Source: Lachnospiraceae bacterium (GTDB taxonomy: Bacteria; Bacillota; Clostridia; Lachnospirales; Lachnospiraceae). From it: a stretch of DNA of 45,577 bases. Below are positions 6,763 to 15,951 of the stretch, piece by piece; the stretch's first letter is position 1; each line of letters begins with the position of its first letter. The stretch lies in NCBI GenBank assembly GCA_016294075.1, contig JAEDCQ010000014.1, forward strand, positions 1 through 45,577, in the 5' to 3' direction. Both the position numbers and the translations under genes were made by a program. The notes under the pieces were generated by a model. The model made no database searches. It was not told the origin of the DNA and was given only the letters and a program-made list of their open reading frames with translations.

Positions 6763-7377
6763 TTAAAGAGAGATTCCCAAAGAAGTTAAAATTTTCTCAT
6801 AAGAATCTACTTCCGGCACCATAATGAAAAAGCCATCCATCTCTATTTCATTTGTCAATTGCGACTCGATTAGTAAAATTTTATCACCCATAATACCAAA
6901 CTGAATCGCAGGTACACTTAAAATTGCTCCTGCCATATCTATTGCCAAATCCGGAACAGACGGATATATTGTCAGGCCCGTTAAGGTCGCTAAAGCGTTC
7001 AGATACGAGCCGGTAATAATGTTGGATACCTCTTTAACCGCCGAACGCTCCATTTCCCCTAATTCATCACTGCAAAAATCGCCGAGCAATTTCTTAGCTA
7101 CCATCATGGCAGATTCTTTTTGAGTTAAAAACAGAATACTTCCGGTAATGTCACCTTCCACACCAAGGTAAGCAGCTACCATCTCCTGTTCCTCGCCTCC
7201 GAGAATGGCTCCTACATCTTTAAATTCAAGCATCATGACCTTCGGAACCATCATGTCAACCTTGCTTCCTAATAAACTGGCAAGGGCAGTTGTTGCATTT
7301 CCTGCCCCAATATTGCCAATTTCTTTTAAAACATCATAATAAGTAGTTGACATTTCTTCTAATGTCAAATTACTCAT
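6763..7377 (-). CDS. cheC: CheY-P phosphatase CheC
   Basis: A 204-residue CheC with both duplicated phosphatase motifs: E19-x2-N22 (KEIGNIGAGNA) and E116-x2-N119 (KEVSNIITGSYLNAL). This distinguishes it from single-site CheX. CheC removes phosphate from CheY-P and, through CheD, takes part in receptor adaptation. The gene overlaps cheW by 4 bases (ATGA), a sign of translational coupling. It is one of three phosphatase-type proteins in the window (with FliY and the CheX-like protein). Confidence 0.96.
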   Translation of the reverse strand: MSNLTLEEMSTTYYDVLKEIGNIGAGNATTALASLLGSKVDMMVPKVMMLEFKDVGAILGGEEQEMVAAYLGVEGDITGSILFLTQKESAMMVAKKLLGDFCSDELGEMERSAVKEVSNIITGSYLNALATLTGLTIYPSVPDLAIDMAGAILSVPAIQFGIMGDKILLIESQLTNEIEMDGFFIMVPEVDSYEKILTSLGISL

Positions 7378-7844
7378 GCGTTGTCCTCCCTGACAGCCTT
7401 ATCAAGCACAACTGTATTTAAATCCAACAATGAAATAATGGAATCTCCTACTTTTCCGACCGCATTGACAAAATGAGTCGTCTCATCCTTACTGTCGTGT
7501 ATAATACTTTCCATCTGTTCTTCTTCGAGTGAAATTACTTCCTTTACACAGTCTACAATAAAACCTAATTTCCCGATTTGATCCATTTTTACAATAATAA
7601 TACGGGTTGCCTTCGTTTCTTCCACCTCTTCTAAACCCATTTTAAGACGGAGATTCATAATCGGAACGATCTCACCGCGAAGATTAATTACCCCCTTTAT
7701 ATAATCCGGCGTATTCGGAACACGGGTAATCCTCTGCATTCTGAGAATATTATCCACATAACTGATATCAATTCCGAAAGTCTCATCACCCATCTCCACT
7801 TTTATGTACTGTACTACTTCTGATAATACTTTCAATTCATCCAT
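7374..7844 (-). CDS. cheW: Chemotaxis coupling protein CheW
   Basis: A 156-residue single CheW domain that links CheA kinase to chemoreceptors in the membrane-associated signalling array. Hallmarks are VEMGDETFGIDISYVDNILR near the N-terminus and the conserved PNTPDYIKGVINLRGEIVPI segment. The length is usual. It sits between cheA and cheC with close spacing, the same order as in B. subtilis. No receptor genes are present in the window, so the receptors must be encoded elsewhere. Confidence 0.96.
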   Translation of the reverse strand: MDELKVLSEVVQYIKVEMGDETFGIDISYVDNILRMQRITRVPNTPDYIKGVINLRGEIVPIMNLRLKMGLEEVEETKATRIIIVKMDQIGKLGFIVDCVKEVISLEEEQMESIIHDSKDETTHFVNAVGKVGDSIISLLDLNTVVLDKAVREDNA

Positions 7845-7857
7845 GACGCAGTCCTCC

Positions 7858-9930
7858 TTAAATCAATGCATTCGGATCAACGATAAGTGCGACCTCTCCA
7901 TCGCCGAGAATCGTTGCACCACTGATAATCTTGCTTTTGTTAATATACTTGCCAAGTGACTTAATAACGATTTCCTGCTGTCCAATCAATTCATCGATTA
8001 TAAGACCTGCCATTTTATCACCCTTTTTAACAATAACAGCAATCATTTCTTCGTCTGCATTTTTTGTTGATGTGCATCCAAGCACTTCGCTCAGCCGGAC
8101 AATCGGAATGACACTTCCTCTTAAATGAATTACTTCTTTCTGCTGAACAAACTTCACATCTGAAGGTGCAATGCTTTCAAGTGTCTGAATCATTCCTAAC
8201 GGAATCGCATATTTTTCCCCACCAATTACAACCATAAGGGATTGAATAATTGCAAGCGTAAGCGGTAAACGAATCGTCCATACGCTTCCCACACCAAGAG
8301 TGCTTTTAACCTCTACTTCACCGCTTAAGGATTCAATCTTAGAACGTACAACATCAAGTCCTACACCTCTTCCCGATACATCAGAAATTGTTTTGGCGGT
8401 TGAGAAGCTGGGGAGGAATAACAGGTTAATAATTTCCTTATCTGTCATAACAGCAGCCTGCTCTTCCGTAATCGTACCTCTTTCGATAGCTTTTTCTTTA
8501 ACCTTTTCTACATCAATACCATTACCATCATCTCTTACTTCAATCACAACGTTATTCCCGTCCTGATATGCATCCAGATGGATAGAACCGACTACCGGCT
8601 TTCCTCTCTGTATACGAAGATTTTCATCCTCTTCAATACCGTGATCAGCGGAGTTACGTAAAAGATGCATTAACGGGTCACCAATCTCATCTACTACCGT
8701 ACGATCTAATTCCGTATCTTCACCTGACATGTATAATTCCATCCGCTTGCCAAGCTTCTTCTGCAAATCACGAATCATACGCGGGAATTTATTAACAACG
8801 GTTTCAATAGGGACCATTCTAACCTTCATAACAGATTCATGAAGATTGGTTGTTACGCTTTCAAGGTATTCTATCTGTTCATTAACGGCACCATTATCAG
8901 ATGAATTTGCCTTTGCAGTTGTAGCTGAAACCAAAGAGTTTTTGGCAATAATCAACTCACTTACAAGATTCATTAAATCATCCAGCTTTTCAATATCAAC
9001 ACGAACCGTACGATTAACAACCGGCTTCTTTTTATTTTCCGGAGTTTTTGCTGTTTCTGTCTTTACAGCTGCATTCGTATTGTTTTCCTGTACATAGGAG
9101 GCTTCTTTAACCTGAATGTCATTCGTCTTCTCGTCAGTCTCATATGCTTTGATATCTACCAGTCCGCCTACAACCTCTTCAATTTCAGAAACACTCTTTG
9201 CGGCTGCAATAGCCTTATCTGCACCGGCTTCAGAAACCATAATAATGCTGAAATCAAAATCAAACTTTTCATCCTCGATATCCTGGGCTGACGGATTGGA
9301 GATAATAATTTCTCCCATATCCTCCAATGTCTTATATACAAGAAAAGCTCTTGCTGCCTTTAAAATACAGGACTCCTGTACATAAACGGTAAGTCCGATT
9401 ACATTCATATTTTTTGCAGTTGCTTCCTGTAATACATGAATCTGGGATTCATTAAACTGCATATCTTTCCATTTATCTCTATCGTCTGCAGTTTTTTTAT
9501 TCGTATCTGTTACAACAGCAGAAGCAGATACTTCTCTTACATCATTCTTTCCATCAAGAAAAGCGTTCAGCGCCTTAATCAGATTTTCATTGTCATTTGT
9601 TCCCTCATCAGCAGAAGACTGAATATTATTCAGATATTCATCTAATGCATCCAGAATCTGAAATAAAACATCAATAACCTCAGCATTTACCTTTATACTT
9701 CCGTTACGAACCTCTGAGAACACATTTTCCATATCATGGGTTAATGTCTGCATTCTCTTATATCCCATTGTACCTGCCATACCCTTTAAGGAATGAGCGG
9801 CACGGAATATTTCATTTACCGTATCCATATTCCCCGGGTCCTGTTCAAGCTCCAGAATCGATGTATTCAGGTTCTGAAGATGCTCCTTTGTTTCGTCAAT
9901 GAAAATTTCTAAATACTGGCTAACATCCAT
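7858..9930 (-). CDS. cheA: Chemotaxis histidine kinase CheA
   Basis: A 690-residue CheA with the full domain series. The HPt domain carries phosphorylatable H46 (RAAHSLKGMAGTMGY). A CheY/CheB-binding P2 region lies around residues 170-260, and a Lys/Pro/Thr-rich linker follows. The dimerisation helices begin at VRVDIEKLDDLMNLVSELII. The ATPase has N box LLRNSADHGIEED, G1 DDGNGID and G2 SGRGVGLDVV. The C-terminal CheW-like domain binds receptors. It phosphorylates CheY and CheB in response to receptor state. Its ATG lies only two bases after the cheB stop. Confidence 0.97.
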   Translation of the reverse strand: MDVSQYLEIFIDETKEHLQNLNTSILELEQDPGNMDTVNEIFRAAHSLKGMAGTMGYKRMQTLTHDMENVFSEVRNGSIKVNAEVIDVLFQILDALDEYLNNIQSSADEGTNDNENLIKALNAFLDGKNDVREVSASAVVTDTNKKTADDRDKWKDMQFNESQIHVLQEATAKNMNVIGLTVYVQESCILKAARAFLVYKTLEDMGEIIISNPSAQDIEDEKFDFDFSIIMVSEAGADKAIAAAKSVSEIEEVVGGLVDIKAYETDEKTNDIQVKEASYVQENNTNAAVKTETAKTPENKKKPVVNRTVRVDIEKLDDLMNLVSELIIAKNSLVSATTAKANSSDNGAVNEQIEYLESVTTNLHESVMKVRMVPIETVVNKFPRMIRDLQKKLGKRMELYMSGEDTELDRTVVDEIGDPLMHLLRNSADHGIEEDENLRIQRGKPVVGSIHLDAYQDGNNVVIEVRDDGNGIDVEKVKEKAIERGTITEEQAAVMTDKEIINLLFLPSFSTAKTISDVSGRGVGLDVVRSKIESLSGEVEVKSTLGVGSVWTIRLPLTLAIIQSLMVVIGGEKYAIPLGMIQTLESIAPSDVKFVQQKEVIHLRGSVIPIVRLSEVLGCTSTKNADEEMIAVIVKKGDKMAGLIIDELIGQQEIVIKSLGKYINKSKIISGATILGDGEVALIVDPNALI

Positions 9931-9931
9931 A

Positions 9932-11002
9932 TCACTTTACCCCCACGTGTAAAATTATTTCCTGTGCAATCAACGGAAGCGGAATTGTTTCGTCCGAAAG
10001 TCCTGCCTTCACAACGCTTTTTGGCATTCCGTATACAACACAGCTGTTTTCATCCTGCGTAATAACAAATGTTTTCTTTTTCTCCTTCAGATGAGCAATT
10101 CCTTCCATCCCATCTGCACCCATGCCGGTCATCACAACACATACAACTTCATCAAAATCGCTGTCCGCCAATGACTCGTACATATAATTGGCACAAGGTC
10201 TGACACCTTCTCTTGTCGGCTCGTCCGTATAATGGACGACTGTGTCCTTCCCTCTTTTAACAAGATTCATGTGTTGTCCGCTTTTTGCAATATAAACACA
10301 ACCTTTTTCTAAAGCATCACCCTCTGCAGCCTCTACAACCTTTATTTTACTAAGTCCGTTCAGTCGATACGCAAGTGACTCCGTAAAACCAACCGGCATA
10401 TGCTGCACCAGAACCATTGGTGCATTTAAGTCCTGCGGAAGATTGGGAATTACACTCTGAAGTGCTCTCGGTCCGCCGGTAGAACAAGCCAATGCAATAA
10501 TCCTTTTTCCTGAAATTTTCTTTGAACTTTTGCGAACAAGTTTTTCTATCATCTGCGTTGACGTAGCTGTTTCCTTGTTCACTTTTTCTGTCGTATCTGT
10601 TATCTTTGCCCTGCAGACTGCATCAAGCAACGACATAAATTCCCGGATAAATTCTTCATTTCTACATCGATATGCCCAATCCGGCTTGTGAATAAAATCA
10701 AGCGCTCCCAATTCCAATGCATCCAAAGTTACCTGTGCCCCATCCATGGTCACTGTACTCGCCATCAGGATGCGCGGACGTATATTACGTCTTTTTAGCT
10801 CCTTTAATAACTCAATGCCATCCATTTTAGGCATATTTACGTCCAAAATAACTGCATCATATGAGTTTTTCAATAGGAGTTCTAACGCAACTTCACCGTT
10901 AAATGCTTCATCCACAACCTTGAATCTTTCATCTGCATTGATTATATCACAAAAGACCCTTCTCATGAGTGCAGAATCATCAACAACAAGAATTTTTTTC
11001 AT
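9932..11002 (-). CDS. cheB: Protein-glutamate methylesterase/deamidase CheB
   Basis: A 356-residue CheB. The N-terminal receiver has D8-D9 and phospho-acceptor D54 (VILDVNMPKMDG). The C-terminal methylesterase has the catalytic Ser in ACSTGGPRAL, His in VQHMPVGF and Asp in MTGMGADGM. It removes methyl groups from chemoreceptors to reset sensitivity. The start at 11002 (MKKILVVDDSAL) has AAAGGA at correct spacing. A longer reading to 11047 would add 15 Lys-rich residues lying inside the upstream PilZ gene and is rejected. The CheR methyltransferase partner is not in the window. Confidence 0.96.
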   Translation of the reverse strand: MKKILVVDDSALMRRVFCDIINADERFKVVDEAFNGEVALELLLKNSYDAVILDVNMPKMDGIELLKELKRRNIRPRILMASTVTMDGAQVTLDALELGALDFIHKPDWAYRCRNEEFIREFMSLLDAVCRAKITDTTEKVNKETATSTQMIEKLVRKSSKKISGKRIIALACSTGGPRALQSVIPNLPQDLNAPMVLVQHMPVGFTESLAYRLNGLSKIKVVEAAEGDALEKGCVYIAKSGQHMNLVKRGKDTVVHYTDEPTREGVRPCANYMYESLADSDFDEVVCVVMTGMGADGMEGIAHLKEKKKTFVITQDENSCVVYGMPKSVVKAGLSDETIPLPLIAQEIILHVGVK

Positions 11003-11003
11003 A

Positions 11004-11729
11004 TTATATATCCTTTTTGTTTTTTTGGTTTTTACGTTCTTCTTCAAATATGTATCGGATTATTTCTTCACGCATTTCTTTATCTATATCCAGATACTGA
11101 ACGCGATGTTCAAAACTACCCGGCCGTTTTTCCAACGGCTTTACATCTAATACTTTTCCGACAATTTCGTATGGTTTTTCCCCTGTCTTTTGCCACAATC
11201 TGTAATTGCAATAAATGAGACTTCCTTTTTCATATTCAAAATTAGAAATAAAACGGATTCCGCCCCCGCTGATATCCACTATAATACTTCTTTTTAACGG
11301 CAGACCCGGAACAAGATATTTCTGATGAAGTTCCGCCGCCTTTATCTCTTCATCCGCCAAAACACGAGTGTTTACATCAAGTGCACAGCTAAAGCGGTAA
11401 TATTCACGACGCTGATATCTTCGAAGATTTGTTGTCAATTCCATTACAAGAATATATACATTATTGCTTTTGTATCTATCAATAATTTTTGCAACACACT
11501 CGTACAAACCTTTTTCGGAATAGAAGAACATCTCATACTCAGCATCCACCGGAAGCAGAATCAGCTTTGTATTTTCAATCGGCATAAGGATTTCCAAACG
11601 TTCATCTGAAATAATATCATATATCTTTGAAGAATATACTTTTTCACTTTGTGAATCATCCTGCATCTTCACTCGTTTTACGGCCTGTAATTCAATGCGC
11701 TGTCCAATCTTTATATAGTCATTCAACAT
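11004..11729 (-). CDS. PilZ-domain flagellar brake protein (YcgR/YpfA/DgrA-like)
   Basis: A 241-residue protein with a YcgR-like N-terminal domain and a C-terminal PilZ domain. The c-di-GMP signature is intact: RxxxR at about residues 108-112 (RREYYR) and DxSxxG at about 152-157 (DISGGG). YcgR (E. coli) and DgrA/YpfA (B. subtilis) bind c-di-GMP and slow the motor through FliG or MotA. The ATG at 11729 is chosen because GGGGAG lies 8 bases before it; an in-frame GTG at 11738 is too close to that site. It ends one base before cheB. Its presence inside the motility operon shows that c-di-GMP input is built into this system. Confidence 0.9.
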   Translation of the reverse strand: MLNDYIKIGQRIELQAVKRVKMQDDSQSEKVYSSKIYDIISDERLEILMPIENTKLILLPVDAEYEMFFYSEKGLYECVAKIIDRYKSNNVYILVMELTTNLRRYQRREYYRFSCALDVNTRVLADEEIKAAELHQKYLVPGLPLKRSIIVDISGGGIRFISNFEYEKGSLIYCNYRLWQKTGEKPYEIVGKVLDVKPLEKRPGSFEHRVQYLDIDKEMREEIIRYIFEEERKNQKNKKDI

Positions 11730-11749
11730 ATATATCACTCCCCCCCAAT

Positions 11750-12628
11750 TTATTTTTTACCCGTAATAAGATGAGAGAAGAATGCGGCCATTCCTCTTTT
11801 TTTCACATCCTTATTTAATTCAAGGTTCATAAGATTCGCCGCAATATATTCAAACGCTCTGGCACTTTTGGCTGTCGGATTCTGTAATGCTACAGGCATC
11901 TGCTGCATAACTGCATCGGACAGCTTATCATCCTTCGGAATTGCTCCCAAATAAGTCAACGGAATATTCAGATAGCGTTCCACTACTACGTTCAGTTTTT
12001 TAAACAGAGCCAGACCATCTTCAGCCGCTTCCACACGATTGGCAATCACCTTGATTTTAGATTCCTCAGGTGAAAAACGCGGGTGCCTTGCAAGTGCCTT
12101 TAATAAGGAATAAGAATCTGTAATCGATGTCGGCTCCGGAGTTGTTACAACCAGAATTTCCCCGCTTGCAACAAGGAATTCCAAAACTGCATCTGATATA
12201 CCCGCACCGGTATCTACAATAATAACATCTGCTATTTCATCCAGTTGTGCAAGATTCTGAATGATATAAATCAAATAATCACGGCTCAAATTAGATAATC
12301 CTGCAATTCCCGAGCCTCCGGAAATAAAACCGATATCCCCCGGTCCCCATGTAATAATCTCTTTAATATTTTTTCCCTGATATATCAAATCACATAAATT
12401 ATGCTTCGGTACCGTTCCAAACATAATTTCTATATTGGCAAGACCAAAATCCGCATCCAGAATAATAACACGTTGTCCCATCTTCCGCATCCAGATTGCG
12501 AGATTAATGGCCGTATTCGATTTTCCGACGCCGCCTTTTCCGCTTGTAACCGTAATAACACGGGCAAGCGGTCTTTGCGGAGCTGTATTCGCTTTAATAA
12601 TATTTCGTAAATGTTCTGCCTGATCCAT
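11750..12628 (-). CDS. flhG: MinD-like flagellar number ATPase FlhG (YlxH/FleN)
   Basis: A 292-residue MinD/ParA-type ATPase with the deviant Walker A motif at residues 30-36 (TSGKGGVGKSNTAINLA), the switch DADFGLANIEIMFG and Walker B region DVIIVDTGAG. The C-terminal amphipathic helix expected for membrane targeting is plausible near the end. FlhG limits flagellar number and stimulates the FlhF GTPase. The N-terminus (MDQAEHLRNIIK) matches the short activator helix with a conserved Gln seen in FlhG proteins. It directly follows flhF, its partner, as in B. subtilis. Confidence 0.95.
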   Translation of the reverse strand: MDQAEHLRNIIKANTAPQRPLARVITVTSGKGGVGKSNTAINLAIWMRKMGQRVIILDADFGLANIEIMFGTVPKHNLCDLIYQGKNIKEIITWGPGDIGFISGGSGIAGLSNLSRDYLIYIIQNLAQLDEIADVIIVDTGAGISDAVLEFLVASGEILVVTTPEPTSITDSYSLLKALARHPRFSPEESKIKVIANRVEAAEDGLALFKKLNVVVERYLNIPLTYLGAIPKDDKLSDAVMQQMPVALQNPTAKSARAFEYIAANLMNLELNKDVKKRGMAAFFSHLITGKK

Positions 12629-12638
12629 AAATAATCTC

Positions 12639-13880
12639 CTATGCTTTTCCGCCGAGTATCTGTTTTACGGTTGTCTGAGGATTAAATCTTCCGATATCCT
12701 CCGGAACATTCTGACCATACGTCACATAAGACAATTCCGCATCCGTATACAATCGAAGATTTAACAAATTCCCCAAAGAAGCTGTTTCATCCAATTTTGT
12801 AAATATTAAAGTGTATTCTGCCATCTTTTTATAGGTATCCGCAATACAGATTAAATCACGGTATTTCGTCGTTGCACTGAGAACCAGATATACTTCCGTC
12901 TGTGCAACATCATCCAGAGAATGCAGTATCAGATTACTGTTCATTCCCTGTTCTTCATTCAGATGTGAATGTCCGGCCGTATCTACTAAAATATAGTCAT
13001 AACTTTCAAATTCATGATAAAACTGTGCAACTTCCTGTGCACTGTAAATAATACGGAACGGCACCTCTAAAATATTTGCATATGTCCGAAGCTGCTCCGC
13101 CGCCGCAATTCTATAAGTATCGGTTGTCAGTAACGCAACCCTCTTTTTTTCTTCTACGCAGAATTTTGAAGCAATTTTAGCAATCGTGGTTGTTTTTCCT
13201 ACACCTGTAGGACCAACGAAAAACACAACCTTGGGACCATTTTCTGCCGGTGTTATTTCCTTTGGCTGACCGAATTTCAAAATCATTTTCTGATATACAT
13301 TTGTCAGGCAATAATCAAACGGCATATTGGGATTCGCATTTTTTTCTGCCTCTTCGATAATCTGATTTGCATACTTTTCATGAACTTCATTATCAATCAT
13401 GGTATTATAAAGAAGCTTCATAAATTTAATCTGTTCGCTCTGGGCGTTTTCCAGCTCCACGTCTATGGATTCTCTATTTTTAGTCCCTTTGTTTTTATCT
13501 GATTCCCCATTATCAAGCTGCTGTTTTAATAAATGCTCCAGATTATCCAGTTTTTCTTCCAAAAGGCTTCCGACATTATCACTTTTAGGAAGTGCCGCAT
13601 TGTCCGAAACATTCTTTTCCTGAAGTTTTGCAAGCTGTTCCAATGCCGTTAAAGAAGGAGCAGGCATTGTTACACTGTTCTCAGCATTCTTAAGAGGCAC
13701 ACTGTTGTTCTCCTCTTCCAATGCCACCGTTACTTCTACCATTGTTCCCTTGAAAAATGCAAATATTCCCTTTTTCTTGATGTTTCTCACGTTCATAATT
13801 ACAACGTTTTCACCAAGCTCCTTTTTTGCATTTTCTACTGCTTCATTTTCCGTTTTTGCTTGAAATCTCTTAATTATCAT
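12639..13880 (-). CDS. flhF: Flagellar placement GTPase FlhF
   Basis: A 413-residue SRP-type GTPase. The N-terminal basic/B domain (MIIKRFQAKTENEAVENAK) is followed by a variable linker, then the NG domain. The P-loop is GPTGVGKTTTIAKIA, with DTYRIAAAEQLRTYA, the G3 DTAGHSHLNEE and the G4-like TKLDETASLGN. FlhF marks where a flagellum is built, with FlhG controlling its GTP cycle. The gene overlaps flhA by 4 bases and precedes flhG. Confidence 0.96.
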   Translation of the reverse strand: MIIKRFQAKTENEAVENAKKELGENVVIMNVRNIKKKGIFAFFKGTMVEVTVALEEENNSVPLKNAENSVTMPAPSLTALEQLAKLQEKNVSDNAALPKSDNVGSLLEEKLDNLEHLLKQQLDNGESDKNKGTKNRESIDVELENAQSEQIKFMKLLYNTMIDNEVHEKYANQIIEEAEKNANPNMPFDYCLTNVYQKMILKFGQPKEITPAENGPKVVFFVGPTGVGKTTTIAKIASKFCVEEKKRVALLTTDTYRIAAAEQLRTYANILEVPFRIIYSAQEVAQFYHEFESYDYILVDTAGHSHLNEEQGMNSNLILHSLDDVAQTEVYLVLSATTKYRDLICIADTYKKMAEYTLIFTKLDETASLGNLLNLRLYTDAELSYVTYGQNVPEDIGRFNPQTTVKQILGGKA

Positions 13881-15916
13881 GCTGTTACCATCCCAACAGA
13901 TTGTAATTCTACATTGGATTCAATTTCATTATAAGAAATAACAATTAAATCCCGGTAATAATCTTCCGTTAAACGTTTAAAATAAATCCGGACAATCGGG
14001 GAAGTAATCACAATCGGAGCCTTCCCCATATCCTCAAGTTTTTTCGTCTCCTGTTCAACACTTTTCATAATTGCCTTGGTTTTATCAGGATCAAGATTCA
14101 GATATGCACCCTGTTCTGTCTGTTTTACCGCTCCCATAATTGTCTGTTCAAGCTTCGGGTCCAAAGTAACAACGCTTGTCGTTTCGTTTGGCGGGAAGAA
14201 ACGATTGGAAATGGCACGTTTCAATCCCTGTCTGACATACTCGGTCAAAATATCCGTATCTCTGGTTGTCGCGGAATAATCTGCCAGAGTTTCAAAAATT
14301 GTCAGAAGGTCTCTTATGGAAATACCCTCTTTTAACAAATTCTGCAAAACCTTCTGAATATCACCCAGACCAAGCAGCTTAGGAACAAGTTCGTCCACAA
14401 GTGCCGGATTAGCTTCCTTAAGATTATTGACAAGATTCTGAACATCCTGTCTTGTAAGAAGTTCAGCAATGTGTTCCCTGATAATTTCCGTTAAATGTGT
14501 CGCTATAATGGATGGCGGGTCAACAACCGTATATCCCATGCTTTCCGCACGTTCTCTCTGTCCCTCGGTAATCCAGATTGCGGGTAAATGGAAGGAAGGC
14601 TCAAATGTTGGAATACCTGTAATTTCCTCCTCGACATATCCCGGATTCATTGCCATATAATGGTCAAATAAAATTTCCCCTTCACTGACCTGGATTCCTT
14701 TTATCTTTATTATGTATTGATTCGGATTTAATTGAATATTATCACGCAGACGGATAATCGGCACAACAGTACCAAGCTCCAATGCTATCTGGCGACGAAT
14801 CATTACAACTCTGTCAAGCAAATCACCACCCTGGTTTACGTCCGCAAGCGGAATAATTCCATAACCGAATTCCAACTCAATCGGATCAACCTGAAGCAGG
14901 GATGTCACATTTTCCGGCTGCCTGATTTCTTCTGCCGCAACCTCATCCTCATTCGTTTCGCTCTCAATTTTAGCTGTTTCAATCGTACTTTCCACCATTC
15001 GTGCACCGATAATAAACAGGACTCCGATTCCCACAAAAATAATCGGATTTAAAGGAGTAACCAATCCCAGAGCAGAAATGGTAATACCAACCAGATATAA
15101 AACCTTCGGCAGACCGAATAACTGTTTTACCAATACTGTGCCAAAATCAGCATCCTTAGAGCCCTTTGTTACCAGAATACCCGTTGATAATGAAATAAGC
15201 AGAGAAGGAATCTGGGAAACAAGACCGTCACCGATTGTAAGAATAACATATTTATCCAATGCATCCGTAAAATCCATGCCTCCGTACAGGATACCCATGG
15301 AAATACCGCCTACCACATTGACCACCGTTATAATAAGACCGGCAACAGCATCTCCCTTTACAAATTTCACGGCACCATCCATGGAACCGAAAAAGCTGGA
15401 TTCCTGTTGAATCTTATCTCTGCGCAGCTTTGCTTCCTTATCTGTAATTGCACCGGTATTCAAATCAGCATCAATCGCCATCTGCTTACCGGGCATAGCA
15501 TCCAATGTAAATCTGGCTGTTACTTCAGCAACACGCTCAGAACCTTTATTGATTACCATGAACTGAACCAGAATCAGAATAATAAATACAATTGTACCTA
15601 TTACAAGATTACCGCCGCCGACATAGTTACCGAAAGTAGCTACTACGTTACCGGGGTCTCCCGTATTTAAAATCAGCTTTGTGGAAGATACATTCAAAGC
15701 AATACGGAATACGGTTGTAAATAACAGTATAGTCGGATAAAACGAAAGGTCCAGGACTTCTTTTACAAACATGCTGGAAAACAGAATGGTAAATGCCGTT
15801 GCAATATTGAGCCCGAGCAAAATGTCCAATAACCAGGAAGGAATATTTACGATAAACATAACAAATGCTGCAAGAACATACATTGCAACAAACGCGTCTG
15901 CTGTCTTAAACTTCAT
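13877..15916 (-). CDS. flhA: Flagellar export gate protein FlhA
   Basis: A 679-residue FlhA. The N-terminal half holds about eight membrane helices, beginning at AFVAMYVLAAFVMFIVNIPS, with the conserved cytoplasmic segment RFTLDAMPGKQMAIDADLN. The C-terminal half is the soluble ring domain that docks chaperone-substrate complexes (VVPIIRLRDNIQLNPNQY; ARLTRQ-type C-terminal features are present as ELLTRQDVQNLV). FlhA forms the nonameric export gate and uses the proton gradient. The length is normal. It follows flhB by 35 bases and overlaps flhF by 4. Confidence 0.97.
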   Translation of the reverse strand: MKFKTADAFVAMYVLAAFVMFIVNIPSWLLDILLGLNIATAFTILFSSMFVKEVLDLSFYPTILLFTTVFRIALNVSSTKLILNTGDPGNVVATFGNYVGGGNLVIGTIVFIILILVQFMVINKGSERVAEVTARFTLDAMPGKQMAIDADLNTGAITDKEAKLRRDKIQQESSFFGSMDGAVKFVKGDAVAGLIITVVNVVGGISMGILYGGMDFTDALDKYVILTIGDGLVSQIPSLLISLSTGILVTKGSKDADFGTVLVKQLFGLPKVLYLVGITISALGLVTPLNPIIFVGIGVLFIIGARMVESTIETAKIESETNEDEVAAEEIRQPENVTSLLQVDPIELEFGYGIIPLADVNQGGDLLDRVVMIRRQIALELGTVVPIIRLRDNIQLNPNQYIIKIKGIQVSEGEILFDHYMAMNPGYVEEEITGIPTFEPSFHLPAIWITEGQRERAESMGYTVVDPPSIIATHLTEIIREHIAELLTRQDVQNLVNNLKEANPALVDELVPKLLGLGDIQKVLQNLLKEGISIRDLLTIFETLADYSATTRDTDILTEYVRQGLKRAISNRFFPPNETTSVVTLDPKLEQTIMGAVKQTEQGAYLNLDPDKTKAIMKSVEQETKKLEDMGKAPIVITSPIVRIYFKRLTEDYYRDLIVISYNEIESNVELQSVGMVTA

Positions 15917-15951
15917 TCGTATTCCTCCTTCCGGTCAATTCTTCCTGTTTT

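Noticed and set aside
11003..11047. Longer CheB start adding 15 residues
   Set aside because: The extension is Lys-rich, lies within the pilZ gene, and a good ribosome binding site precedes the shorter start at 11002.
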